DNA from: Paenarthrobacter aurescens
Lineage (GTDB): Bacteria > Actinomycetota > Actinomycetes > Actinomycetales > Micrococcaceae
DNA: 64,000 nucleotides
Assembly: GCF_041549525.1 (NCBI RefSeq)
Contig: NZ_CP157456.1
Span: 4,278,001 to 4,342,000, forward strand
Direction of reading: 5' to 3'
Shown here one piece after another: positions 51,100 to 59,922 of the stretch. Within the stretch, counting starts at the first letter, position 1; each line of letters begins with the position of its first letter. A model generated the notes under the pieces. It was not told the DNA's origin, made no database searches, and saw nothing but the letters and a program-made list of their open reading frames with translations. Both the position numbers and the translations under genes were made by a program.

Positions 51100-52545
51100 C
51101 TACAGTCCTACCCCCAGCCCGGGTACCCGCATCTTGAATATGTCTTTCAAGGCATATCTTGCTGCGTGGTACCCGGGCATACCCGTTACCCCGGGCCCCG
51201 GCGGCGTTGAAGAGGAACACAGATACACACCGGGCATGGGCGTTCGCCAAGGCACGTTGGACACTACGGGCCGTTGCACCAGACCTCGTAGATCCAGCAG
51301 GCCTGCACTGAAGTCTCCACCCACATAATTCTCGTTGTACGCGGACAGTTCCGCCGCCGTCGTGGTCTTTGAAGCCACCACCAGATCACGGAAACCGGGC
51401 GCGTAGCGCTCAATCCGGGCCATAACAGCTTCAGCCATGTCCACACTGGAATTGGCGGGCACATGACAGTAGGTCCACAGCACATGGCGGCCCTCGGGAG
51501 CCCGTGACGGGTCTACAACGGATGGCTGCGACACCAAAACATATGGCTCCCTTGGATGCTTGCCCATGTCCACGAGGTTCTCTGACTCTGCCATCGCCAA
51601 CCTGGAACCGCCCACGTGGACGGTACCGGCCTTGGCCAATCCCGGGTCACGCCACGGAACGGGTCCGGACAGGATGAAGTCCACTTTGCACGCTGCATTC
51701 CCAAAGCGGAATGCTTCGAGCGCCTTGCGGTAGCGGTCCGGGACCTCGGAACCACCCAGGCGCGCCAAAGTTGGCGGGGCCACATCCAAGAGGATGGCTT
51801 TTGCGGGCCGTACCTGGTCCAGGGAGTTCACGCGCTCACCAACCTGGATGGTGCCGCCATGCGCTGTGAGGTCATCAGCCATTGCTTTGGCGATGGACAT
51901 GGAACCGCCCACGGGGATCACCCAACCGCCCGCATGGGCAAGGACGCTGAGCAATAGTCCGGCACCGGTTGAACTGAGGGACGGCTGCGAGCCCAGGGCG
52001 TGTGACATGACACCCGTCAAGAGCGCGGGCGCCGCGTCTTCGCGGAATCGTCGCATCCACAGCGGGGTCCCTTGATCCAGGGTGGCCAGACCAAACCTGA
52101 CAGCGGCCAGAGGATCCTTCGGAACGCGCAGGAGTTGGTTGGACGTAAAGTCCACCACCCCATCCACCCGCTGCAGCAAAGGTTGGAGCAGCCGACGGTA
52201 AGCCGGCCCATCCACTCCCAGCTCCTCCACCGTCCGGTCCAGGGATTGGTAGGCCAGGGCCGCGCCTCCACTGTCCAACGGGGTACCGTGCTGGACTTCG
52301 GGCACCCGCAGGTCCACGCGCTGTGACAACTCAAAAGCGCGGAAGAAGGGGGACGCCACAGCCATGGGGTGCACTGCCGAGCAAACATCGTAAAGGTAGC
52401 CGGGTTCAATCAACTCGCTGGTCCGGGAACCACCGCCGATCGCCTCGCCTGCCTCATACAGGCGGACACTCAGGCCTGCGCGGGCCATAACCACTGCAGC
52501 GGCCAGCCCGTTGGGACCGGCGCCGACGACGGCGACATCAACCAT
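51100..52545 (-). CDS. FAD-dependent oxidoreductase, phytoene-desaturase-like
   Basis: The 481-residue protein has the N-terminal dinucleotide-binding motif VAVVGAGPNGLAAAVVMARAG, then EAIGGGSRT, and the C-terminal FAD closure GVYLCSSSTPPGPGVTGMPGYHAARYAL. This matches the phytoene desaturase/CrtI-like and amine-oxidase-like clan, though no carotenoid genes are near. Its ATG lies inside the end of the glycosyltransferase gene (8-bp overlap), so the two are coupled. It may act on a prenyl or lipid substrate. Confidence 0.87.
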   Translation of the reverse strand: MVDVAVVGAGPNGLAAAVVMARAGLSVRLYEAGEAIGGGSRTSELIEPGYLYDVCSAVHPMAVASPFFRAFELSQRVDLRVPEVQHGTPLDSGGAALAYQSLDRTVEELGVDGPAYRRLLQPLLQRVDGVVDFTSNQLLRVPKDPLAAVRFGLATLDQGTPLWMRRFREDAAPALLTGVMSHALGSQPSLSSTGAGLLLSVLAHAGGWVIPVGGSMSIAKAMADDLTAHGGTIQVGERVNSLDQVRPAKAILLDVAPPTLARLGGSEVPDRYRKALEAFRFGNAACKVDFILSGPVPWRDPGLAKAGTVHVGGSRLAMAESENLVDMGKHPREPYVLVSQPSVVDPSRAPEGRHVLWTYCHVPANSSVDMAEAVMARIERYAPGFRDLVVASKTTTAAELSAYNENYVGGDFSAGLLDLRGLVQRPVVSNVPWRTPMPGVYLCSSSTPPGPGVTGMPGYHAARYALKDIFKMRVPGLGVGL

Positions 52546-54055
52546 CGCTGTTTACCTCCGTACGCTGGGGTGCTTTCGCTTCGGTAGTCTCCACCGTAGC
52601 CCGGGGACGCCAGGGCAGCACTGACCGTGAAGGATGGAATACGTCGAATCGCAGCCAGTCCCGTGCGGCGTTGAACGGACCGCCGTGAGGATCATCCCCG
52701 CCATGCGCGCGGAGTGGGTCCTGGGCGGGATCCCATATGTCCATAACCACCCGTGCCATGAGATAGGCCGTTGCCACCATGTGCAACCCCACGGCCAGCA
52801 CGTAGTACGACATATCGATGTTGTGCTGGACGGAGCCGCCGCTGGTGGTTTGGCCCAGGTACATCCACACCGCTGCCCAGTGCAGACCTTCAGCCGCTTG
52901 CCAGATGAGGAAGTCCCGCCAGCGGGGTCTGGCCAGGGCAAGGAGCGGTATGAGCCAAATGACGAACTGCGGGGAGTAGACCTTGTTGGTCAGGATGAAT
53001 GCGGCAACTATGAGGAACAAAAGTTGTGCCAGGCGGGGTCGTCGTGGGGCACACAGGGCCAAGGCGCCAACCAGCACGCACGCCAGGACGAAGAGAACCA
53101 GGGCCAGAGTGTTGATGGTTGCTCCATCAAGCTGCATCCAACGAACCCTGTCCGCCACAAGGTTGTAGGCAAACCAGGGTGAGCTGTACCCGGCAGGGCG
53201 ATTTTGGCTGAACTCGAAGAAGTAGCGCCAGCCTGATGGGTTCAGTGCTGCGATGGGCAGATTCACGGCCAGCCAGGACACCAATGCTGTACCGGCGGTA
53301 ATGAAGAACGCGCGCAGCTTTCCGGTGCGCAGCGCCAGGACCACTATGGCACCCAAAATCAGGACGGGGTACATCTTGGTGGCGGCTCCCAGCCCAATGA
53401 ATACTCCGGCCAGGACCAGCTTGTCCCGGGAGAAGAAATACATGGCCAGGGCCAGCAACGCCACGGCCCACATGTCCCAGTTGATAAAGCCCGCAAGGAT
53501 GATCCCGGGAGCCACGGCCACCATGGCGGCATCCCATGGGCGGTGCTTGTTGATCCTTGCGGTCAGGAGCACCGTGACGATCCATACTGCGACGATCAGT
53601 GTGGCATTGACGTCAAAGTAACCCAGTACGCGTTCGCTTCCTGCGCCCTGCCCCGGTACCAGCAAAGCCGTAATCCCTGCAATGACGCCTATGAGCACCG
53701 GATACTCGAACAGGCTGCCTTGGCTGAAGAAGGGAAAGATGCCCTCGCCCAAGCCCCGGTTCCGGAATAGCTCAGGAAAGTCCGAGTAGCAGGTGGCATA
53801 GAACTGACCGGGAGTTTCCCAACCGCGAACACGGCAGTAATCCTTGGCCAGCACGGCCAGTAGCGCGGCGAAGACGGTGAGGATGATCAGGACACGTTCA
53901 ACGGTGAAAGGACCTGATCTCATCTCACCCGGCGAGGAGTGTTTGCCCAACGGACCGCCCACAAGCTCCGTGAAATTGCGAAGCAGGGAATCACTGCGGC
54001 TCGGAACCACAAAGCGGGCACGGTTTTGCAGCCGGTGAGGCTTCGTCTCCTGCAT
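52538..54055 (-). CDS. GT87-like polyprenol-dependent glycosyltransferase
   Basis: The 505-residue protein has about eleven helices. The first outer loop is acidic (YSDFPELFRNRG region, as in DUF2029/GT87 mannosyltransferases). FSQNRPAGYSSPWFAYNL, then NKVYSPQFVIWLIPLLAL match the family. Such enzymes add sugar from a polyprenyl-phosphate donor to envelope glycolipids outside the membrane. TAAGCT at 54063-54068 lies 7 nt before ATG 54055. It overlaps the FAD oxidoreductase gene. Confidence 0.85.
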   Translation of the reverse strand: MQETKPHRLQNRARFVVPSRSDSLLRNFTELVGGPLGKHSSPGEMRSGPFTVERVLIILTVFAALLAVLAKDYCRVRGWETPGQFYATCYSDFPELFRNRGLGEGIFPFFSQGSLFEYPVLIGVIAGITALLVPGQGAGSERVLGYFDVNATLIVAVWIVTVLLTARINKHRPWDAAMVAVAPGIILAGFINWDMWAVALLALAMYFFSRDKLVLAGVFIGLGAATKMYPVLILGAIVVLALRTGKLRAFFITAGTALVSWLAVNLPIAALNPSGWRYFFEFSQNRPAGYSSPWFAYNLVADRVRWMQLDGATINTLALVLFVLACVLVGALALCAPRRPRLAQLLFLIVAAFILTNKVYSPQFVIWLIPLLALARPRWRDFLIWQAAEGLHWAAVWMYLGQTTSGGSVQHNIDMSYYVLAVGLHMVATAYLMARVVMDIWDPAQDPLRAHGGDDPHGGPFNAARDWLRFDVFHPSRSVLPWRPRATVETTEAKAPQRTEVNSDG

Positions 54056-54155
54056 GGGATCGAGCTTACAGTCCTGCCCGGTTCCACTGGTGAGGCGCGG
54101 TTCAGTTGCTCTGGAGCTTCCGCCTGCCTGGTCCCGGCTCGGCCGGCTTAAAGGG

Positions 54156-54187
54156 GAGGAGCCCACGCGTAGCCGCGTGGGCTCCTC
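54156..54187 (-). terminator. Terminator after the 46-aa peptide gene
   Basis: GAGGAGCCCACGCG (54156-54169) and CGCGTGGGCTCCTC (54174-54187) form a perfect 14-bp stem with a TAGC loop. On the minus strand CCCCTTTAAG follows. It separates the peptide gene from the glycosyltransferase. Confidence 0.75.
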
Positions 54188-54243
54188 GAGGTTCAGCATG
54201 AATGTGTGGCATCTGAACTCCTTCGGGGTCAGCTGAAGAGGAG

Positions 54244-54384
54244 TCAGCGGATGAGTCCCAGCTGGTGCAGGACAACGTAGACGTCTTCACGGCGCTGATC
54301 GAGCAGCTGGCCGTTGAACAGAGTGCGGTCCTTGGGAGCATCAGTGCTCTTGAAGAAGCGCATGTCTTCCGGGCGTTTGCGCAT
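54244..54384 (-). CDS. 46-residue peptide with complete own expression signals
   Basis: The frame reads MRKRPEDMRFFKSTD, then DRTLFNGQLLDQRREDVYVVL, and ends HQLGLIR. AAAGGAGGTG, a near-perfect ribosome site, ends 4 nt before the ATG at 54384. An AT-rich promoter stretch lies upstream and a terminator hairpin downstream, so it is a stand-alone unit. The peptide is highly charged with a hydrophobic C-terminal helix face (VYVVLHQLGLI) and has no Cys or signal. The family is not recognised; a regulatory small protein is a reasonable guess. Confidence 0.7.
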   Translation of the reverse strand: MRKRPEDMRFFKSTDAPKDRTLFNGQLLDQRREDVYVVLHQLGLIR

Positions 54385-54415
54385 GGTTCACCTCCTTTCC
54401 GTGGAAACTCATCGG

Positions 54416-54460
54416 TATTTAGGCACAACAATTAAAGCCCTGTGAATTCAAAAGAATTCA
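54416..54460 (-). promoter_or_regulatory. Promoter and palindrome of the 46-aa peptide gene
   Basis: On the minus strand a -10-like TAAATA (54421-54416) would start transcription about 25 nt before the ATG; a TTCACA lies 19 nt upstream of it. A palindrome TGAATTC-AAAA-GAATTCA (54443-54460) overlaps the -35 side and could be an operator. Confidence 0.5.
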
Positions 54461-54540
54461 TAACTAAAAAGGGCATAAATTACCGAGGCTAATATGGGGT
54501 TGCGGACCGAATCCAAATGGGATTCGTTGTGCAATAGCGC

Positions 54541-54948
54541 GTGCTTCCGGCAGTCGACCCAACAAGAAGCTGGTTCCGAACTATGGGGAAACTGCGCACC
54601 CGCGGCATGCTGCGTGGGTCCGCGCCTACAACTGACTTCTCAGCCGTCCAGAGAAAGGAGGGCTGTCCGGAATATCGCCGGCATCAAGCCGGTCCGATGG
54701 TTCAGGAGTGGGTCAGAGAGCAAAAATGGCGTCGATCATCAGCAGAGGCCGGGGCAGCATTGACGGTCAACTTCCGTCCGCTAGTCAAAGTAATCATTTT
54801 TCCCAACCTCCTTTTCTGGTCACAGGGACCTGCTGTGGCATTCACATGGCTGACTGAACCAAGGAATGCGCGCCTTGTTCCCGGCGGGTCGCTCTGGGAA
54901 CGAGATATAAGCTACCTCATGAAGAAGGAGTTTGACCAGCTAAATTAG
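54541..54948 (+). CDS. Doubtful ORF in a lower-GC island
   Basis: The frame is open for 135 codons and ends KKEFDQLN. Codon use is much less GC-biased at third positions than in neighbours, there is no ribosome site, and no motif is seen. It may be an ORFan of foreign origin or non-coding. A 12-bp palindrome, AATTAGCTAATT (54943-54954), overlaps its stop. It is the only candidate in the 54385-54981 gap. Confidence 0.25.
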   Translation: MLPAVDPTRSWFRTMGKLRTRGMLRGSAPTTDFSAVQRKEGCPEYRRHQAGPMVQEWVREQKWRRSSAEAGAALTVNFRPLVKVIIFPNLLFWSQGPAVAFTWLTEPRNARLVPGGSLWERDISYLMKKEFDQLN

Positions 54949-54981
54949 CTAATTCGCCAAAAGTTTTTCCAAATTAGAGTT

Positions 54982-55563
54982 TTAGAGTCCCCACCGCACA
55001 ATTGCGGGCGTCCTCTTATCCCAGCCGAGCGTGCACACCTTTGCCGTTCCCAGAATGAAGTGCCGGCCTTCGCGGGCGTCCATTTCAAGCCAGCGGGCGG
55101 TAAGGATTCTGGAGAAGTGACCGTGCGCCACAATCAGGACGTTGTCCATTCCGGATTCCAGGACCCGTCCAATAATCTTGTCCGCCCGGGCAGCTACTTC
55201 GTCCAGGGTTTCCCCATTGGGAACGCCATCAGTCCAGATGAGGTAGTCCGGGTTGTCCTTGCGGATCAGGTCCGAGCTGATGCCTTCGTAGTCGCCATAG
55301 TTCCATTCCACGGCCAGCGGCTCATGGACAGCCTCCGGGTAGCCTGCGAGCTCGGCTGTTCGCCGTGCCCGGCGGAGCGGCGAGGTCAACACAAGGTCAA
55401 AGTCGATGTTTTCCAGGACCTTGCGGGCTTCAACGGCCTGCTGCTCGCCCTCGACAGTGAGGGGAAGATCCGTCAGTCCGGTGTACTGGCCGCTCTTGGA
55501 CCATTCAGTTTCGCCATGGCGAAGGATCCAGAGTTGCGGACGCGGTGAAATGGCAGCGTTCAT
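54982..55563 (-). CDS. Histidine phosphatase (phosphoglycerate-mutase-like)
   Basis: The 193-residue protein has the catalytic LWILRHGETEWSKSGQYTGLTD, then SPLRRARRTAEL, WNYGDYEG and the second His in VLIVAHGHFSR. This is the acid-phosphatase/CobC-like branch. Its ATG overlaps the cca stop (ATGA), so it is coupled to tRNA nucleotidyltransferase. Neighbouring phosphatase and cca genes in this order are common in actinobacteria. The substrate is unknown. Confidence 0.9.
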   Translation of the reverse strand: MNAAISPRPQLWILRHGETEWSKSGQYTGLTDLPLTVEGEQQAVEARKVLENIDFDLVLTSPLRRARRTAELAGYPEAVHEPLAVEWNYGDYEGISSDLIRKDNPDYLIWTDGVPNGETLDEVAARADKIIGRVLESGMDNVLIVAHGHFSRILTARWLEMDAREGRHFILGTAKVCTLGWDKRTPAIVRWGL

Positions 55564-57032
55564 GAAGGCTCCTCAGTTTCGGTCAATGGCTCAACGACGA
55601 CGGCGGACTCGGGTTGCGCTTCCCACCACGCCAAGAGTTTCTGCTCGGCTTCTTCGGGGGACAGGGGTCCGTGTTCCATGCGTTCTTCCAGAAGGAATTT
55701 GTAGGCCCGCCCCACCACCGGGCCAGGCTTGAGTCCCAGGAGTGCCATGATCTGGGCGCCGTCAAGGTCTGGGCGGACGGCAGCCAATGATTCCTGTTCC
55801 AGAAGCGCCGAGATGCGATTCTCAAGGTCATCGTAGGCGAAGGACAGACGGTCGGCCTTGCGCTGGTTACGTGTGGTGACATCGGAGCGTGTGAGGCGGT
55901 GCAGTCGCTCCAAGAGGGGGCCGGCGTCGGTGACATAGCGGCGGACTGCGGAATCACTCCAACCGGCATCACCGTAGCCGTAGAACCGCATGTGCAGTTC
56001 AACCAGCCGGGAGACTGCTTTGATCGACTCATTGTCGAACCGCAGTGCCTTCATCCGCTTGGCCGTCAGTTTTGCACCTACAACATCGTGGTGTCGGAAG
56101 CTCACCGCGCCGCCCGGTTCAAAACGGCGCGTAGCCGGCTTGCCGACGTCGTGCATCAACGCGGCGAACCGCAACACAAAGTCGGGGCCCGGCACGGCAC
56201 CGTCAGGGCCTGTCTCCAGAGCAGCGGCCTGTTCCAGCACCTGCAGTGAGTGCTGGTAGACGTCCTTGTGCCGGTGGTGCTCATCGGCTTCGAGACGCAG
56301 TGCGGAGACTTCGGGGAGCACGAATTCGGCCAGGCCCGTGTCCACCAGGAGATCGATGCCGACGCGCGGGTGCGCTCCGTTGATGAGCTTGACCAGTTCC
56401 TCCCGGACGCGCTCCGCGGAAATGATCTTGATGCGGTCAGCCATCTGCGACATCGCGAGCCGGACGTCGTCGTGAACCGACACGCCCAACTGGGAAGCGA
56501 ATCTGGCCGCGCGCATCATGCGCAGGGGATCGTCGGAGAAGGATGCCTCCGGGGCACCCGGCGTGGCGAGCTCCGAAGCGTGGAGGTCGCGCACGCCGCC
56601 GAACGGATCCACGAGTTCAAGGCTGGGCAGCCGCAGCGCCATGGCATTGATAGTGAAGTCGCGGCGCAGGAGATCGTCCGTCAGGGAGTTGCCGAAAGCC
56701 ACCACGGGCTTGCGCGAGTCGGGGTCGTAGGCCTCCGCGCGATACGTGGTGATTTCAATCTGGAACCCACTCTTCTTCATCCCGATGGTGCCGAATGCGC
56801 GGCCGATTTCCCAGAAGTTGTCCGCCCACTTCCTGATGACGCCAATGGTTTGGTCGGGCGTGGCGTCAGTGGTGAAATCCAGGTCCGGGGATGTCCTCCC
56901 CAGGAAGAGGTCCCGTACAGGCCCGCCCACAAGGGACAGCTCGAAGCCGGCATCAACAAAGCGCTGCCCGAGGTCGAGCACCACCGGATCGATGGTGAAG
57001 TTAACTGAAGAGCTGTCCAATACGTGCGCCAT
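55560..57032 (-). CDS. cca: CCA tRNA nucleotidyltransferase
   Basis: This enzyme adds CCA to tRNA 3' ends, which fits the tRNA-Leu here lacking an encoded CCA. The 490-residue protein has GGPVRDLFLGRTSPDLDFTTDATPDQT (catalytic Asp pair), RRDFTINAMAL, DPFGG and DDPLRMMRAARFASQLG. A C-terminal HD domain follows (LMHDVGKPATR, FRHHDVVGA), as in actinobacterial PcnA/CCA enzymes. It is divergent from the NUDIX gene. Confidence 0.95.
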   Translation of the reverse strand: MAHVLDSSSVNFTIDPVVLDLGQRFVDAGFELSLVGGPVRDLFLGRTSPDLDFTTDATPDQTIGVIRKWADNFWEIGRAFGTIGMKKSGFQIEITTYRAEAYDPDSRKPVVAFGNSLTDDLLRRDFTINAMALRLPSLELVDPFGGVRDLHASELATPGAPEASFSDDPLRMMRAARFASQLGVSVHDDVRLAMSQMADRIKIISAERVREELVKLINGAHPRVGIDLLVDTGLAEFVLPEVSALRLEADEHHRHKDVYQHSLQVLEQAAALETGPDGAVPGPDFVLRFAALMHDVGKPATRRFEPGGAVSFRHHDVVGAKLTAKRMKALRFDNESIKAVSRLVELHMRFYGYGDAGWSDSAVRRYVTDAGPLLERLHRLTRSDVTTRNQRKADRLSFAYDDLENRISALLEQESLAAVRPDLDGAQIMALLGLKPGPVVGRAYKFLLEERMEHGPLSPEEAEQKLLAWWEAQPESAVVVEPLTETEEPS

Positions 57033-57180
57033 AGTCCCTTAAGCTTGGCAGATTTTTACTCAGCATTGGGCCACTGTTCCATGCGAAATCAGGCATGTGT
57101 CCACTGACCATCGCCTGCAGTCCATCTTGTGGCCATGTCCCGGTCATCACTCGAGGGCAAGAGTCGTTAGAGTGGACCTC

Positions 57181-57732
57181 ATGGCCAACCCGATCCCGAG
57201 CGCTCCTGGCAGGAGGACAAACGCACCGTTGCCGTCGGCAATCGGTGCTCACGTCGCGCCTGCCCAGCAGCACCCGGTGCAGGCCTCGCTTCCCACTGTG
57301 GAGGAAGTTTCAGCCGGTGGCGTTGTAGTAGACACGTCCGACGGCGAACTCCGGGTTGCGATCATCGCCCGCCTTAATAGGGGTGGCCGGCTTGAATGGT
57401 GCCTCCCGAAGGGACATCCGGAAGGCCGGGAGAACAATGAGGAAGCCGCTGTCCGCGAGATTGCCGAGGAAACCGGGATCGAAGGCAGCATCCTGGCCCC
57501 CTTGGGCAGCATCGACTACTGGTTCACCGTGAGTGGCCACCGCGTCCACAAAACCGTGCACCATTTCCTGCTCCGGGCAACGGGTGGCGAGCTCACAATC
57601 GAGAATGATCCGGACCAGGAAGCCGTGGACGCCGCATGGGTCCCCATCCAGGAACTGGCCCGGAAATTGTCCTTCCCGAATGAACGCCGCATTGCCGATT
57701 TGGCGCGGGAAGTGTTGCCCGAACATCTCTGA
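57181..57732 (+). CDS. NUDIX hydrolase
   Basis: The 183-residue protein has a complete Nudix box: GHPEGRENNEEAAVREIAEETGI. A Pro/Ala-rich N-terminal 45 residues (residue 1 at ATG 57181) precede VEEVSAGGVVVDTSDGELR. It hydrolyses a nucleoside-diphosphate-linked compound. TAGAGT at 57168-57173 lies 7 nt before the ATG, indicating a leaderless mRNA. Position between cca and murJ is the conserved actinobacterial order (as for Rv3908 in M. tuberculosis). Confidence 0.92.
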   Translation: MANPIPSAPGRRTNAPLPSAIGAHVAPAQQHPVQASLPTVEEVSAGGVVVDTSDGELRVAIIARLNRGGRLEWCLPKGHPEGRENNEEAAVREIAEETGIEGSILAPLGSIDYWFTVSGHRVHKTVHHFLLRATGGELTIENDPDQEAVDAAWVPIQELARKLSFPNERRIADLAREVLPEHL

Positions 57733-57758
57733 CCCGGCTGCATGGGACGATTAAGGCG

Positions 57759-59783
57759 ATGTCTGAAGCCAAAACAACCCAGTCCGTTCAGTCCGGAGAA
57801 GCACGTTCCAGCGCCATCATGGCAGCAGGAACCCTCGTTTCCCGGTTCCTTGGCTTCGCCAAAACGTGGATGCTCGGCGCCGCCCTCGGCCTGGGCTCCA
57901 CCATCAATGACACGTTCATCAACGCGAACAACCTGCCCAACCTGATCTTCCTGCTGGTTGCCGGCGGCGTGTTCAACGCGGTCCTTGTCCCGCAGATCAT
58001 CAAAGCCAGCAAAGCCCCGGACCGTGGTGCGGACTACATCAGCCGCCTGCTGACACTGGCAGTCCTGGTGCTTCTGGCACTCACGGCGCTGGTGACACTC
58101 GCCGCGCCCCTGGTCATAGACCTCACCACCCAGGGCTACTCCGAGCAACAGAAAGCCCTGGCAGTCACTTTCGCCTTCTGGTGCCTGCCGCAGATCTTCT
58201 TCTACGGGCTCTATGCCCTCCTCACGCAGGTGCTGAACGCCCACGGAGCGTTCGGGCCCGCCATGTGGGCCCCCATCCTGAACAACCTGGTGGCCATCGC
58301 CGGTCTGGGCATGTTCATTTGGATCCTCGGCGAGAACGTTTACAACCCGCACACCTTGGACAATTGGGGCCCCACCCAGACGCTCCTGATCGCCGGTTTC
58401 TCCACGTTTGGTGTGGTGGCCCAAACCGCCATCCTGCTGATTCCGGTCTTCCGTTTGCGCCTCGGACTGCGCCCCCGGTTCGGTTGGCGCGGCGTTGGAC
58501 TTGGCCAGGCCGCGAAGCTGAGCGTCTGGACGTTGGCCACTGCCGCCGTCGGGCAGTTGGCGTTCCTGTACGTCATGAGGATCGCCACCATTCCCGGTGC
58601 TGAACGCCTTCGCCTGGACAATGCGGGGGACAAGGCCGCCGCGGCTGTCCTTCCCGGTAACGCCGTCCTGGAAGTCGCGAGCCAGCTGTACCTGCTGCCG
58701 CACTCCATCATCGCCCTGTCACTGGCAACGGTCCTCTTCAACCGCATGACACGTGCCTCGCAGGACGGCAACAAAGCCGAGCTGCGCGACGCCCTTTCCC
58801 ACGGTCTTCGCACCATGGCCGTGGCCACAGTTTTCGGCGCCCTGGCCCTGTTTGCGCTGGCCGGGCCGTTGGGCATGTTCTTCTCCGGCGGTGAGCCGCA
58901 GGACGGCGTCATGCTGGCCCAGACACTGACCATCCTTGCCCTCAGCACTCCTTTCCTGAGTGCCAACTTCATGATGTCCCGCGTGTTCTACGCCAACGAG
59001 GACGCCCGCACGCCCCTGTATGTTCAGCTGTGGCTGGCCGTCATATACGTGGTGGGCGCGTTCTTCATCCAGTTCCTCCCCGTGGGCCAGATCATCTATG
59101 CGATCGCCATTCTCTACACGCTGGGCAACATCCTTTCCGTAGTCATCAGCGTGGTGTTCCTGCGCCGCCTCCTGGGTCACCTCGACGGTCCCCGGATCGC
59201 CAACTCCTACATCCGGATGGGGTACGCGGGCCTGGGTTCTGCGCTGGCTGGCGCAGGAGCCCTGTGGCTTCTGGGCAGCTACCGTGCCGACGGTTTCGCA
59301 TGGAGCAGCCGCCCTGCCGCTTTGGTGACGGTAGTCGTCGTCGGGCCGGTCATGCTGCTTGCGTACCTGGTCCTCCTGCGCGTCTTCCACGTCACCGAGT
59401 TGCGTGACCTCCTGCGGCCGCTCATGGGTCGCCTGGGTAGGGGCATCCCCGCGCCTGCCGGCGCCCCCGCGGAACCCACGACGCCGGCACGCGCCACGGT
59501 CTCGGACGATACCGGTCTGATTCCGCGCATCTCCGGAGAGTTCGATGCTGCCTCGTTCAGGGCCGGACCGGCCCTTGCACCCCAGCGCTCCAACCACCCC
59601 TCCGAGCCGTCCGCTGAGCACCTACCCGAGGCACCCAAGACGTACTTGCCTGAGGAAGATGCACCCAGCACGGCTCGTGGCGGCAAGTTCAAACCCCAGG
59701 TCCCGCTTCCGGGCCGTCGCACGTACCAGGGCGACGCCGGACAGAATCCGTACTTCCCCACACGTGGCAACCACAAGAAGTAG
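57759..59783 (+). CDS. murJ: Lipid II flippase MurJ
   Basis: MurJ moves lipid II to the outer face of the membrane for peptidoglycan synthesis. The 674-residue protein has fourteen helices and MOP-fold text: AAGTLVSRFLGFAKTWMLG, NANNLPNLIFLLVAGGVFNA, LPQIFFYGLYALLTQVLNAHG, and FFSGGEPQDG near a later loop. A cytoplasmic tail of about 110 polar residues follows. Unlike mycobacterial MviN (Rv3910), no pseudokinase is fused; the following gene carries it separately. Confidence 0.95.
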   Translation: MSEAKTTQSVQSGEARSSAIMAAGTLVSRFLGFAKTWMLGAALGLGSTINDTFINANNLPNLIFLLVAGGVFNAVLVPQIIKASKAPDRGADYISRLLTLAVLVLLALTALVTLAAPLVIDLTTQGYSEQQKALAVTFAFWCLPQIFFYGLYALLTQVLNAHGAFGPAMWAPILNNLVAIAGLGMFIWILGENVYNPHTLDNWGPTQTLLIAGFSTFGVVAQTAILLIPVFRLRLGLRPRFGWRGVGLGQAAKLSVWTLATAAVGQLAFLYVMRIATIPGAERLRLDNAGDKAAAAVLPGNAVLEVASQLYLLPHSIIALSLATVLFNRMTRASQDGNKAELRDALSHGLRTMAVATVFGALALFALAGPLGMFFSGGEPQDGVMLAQTLTILALSTPFLSANFMMSRVFYANEDARTPLYVQLWLAVIYVVGAFFIQFLPVGQIIYAIAILYTLGNILSVVISVVFLRRLLGHLDGPRIANSYIRMGYAGLGSALAGAGALWLLGSYRADGFAWSSRPAALVTVVVVGPVMLLAYLVLLRVFHVTELRDLLRPLMGRLGRGIPAPAGAPAEPTTPARATVSDDTGLIPRISGEFDAASFRAGPALAPQRSNHPSEPSAEHLPEAPKTYLPEEDAPSTARGGKFKPQVPLPGRRTYQGDAGQNPYFPTRGNHKK

Positions 59784-59922
59784 GCCGGTGCCGCCAACGT
59801 GGGCGGCGGGCCTCAATCCGCTAGGCTAGAAACGAATATAGGTAGTTGCAAAAGAGGTTCAACCGGCCAGCCGGGTGAGCCGGAAGCAGGACCGCAGCTC
59901 CCGGACAGCCTAGGAGGAACAC

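Noticed and set aside
51100..52545. Carotenoid biosynthesis cluster
   Set aside because: Only one phytoene-desaturase-like FAD protein is present; no phytoene synthase, lycopene cyclase or GGPP synthase is nearby.
57516..58703. Minus-strand frame of 395 codons opposite the NUDIX gene and murJ
   Set aside because: It is antisense to two well-supported genes and has low-complexity Gln/Glu/Gly text, a by-product of high GC.
58719..59621. Minus-strand frame of 300 codons opposite the end of murJ
   Set aside because: It is an antisense shadow with no start signals and no recognisable motifs.
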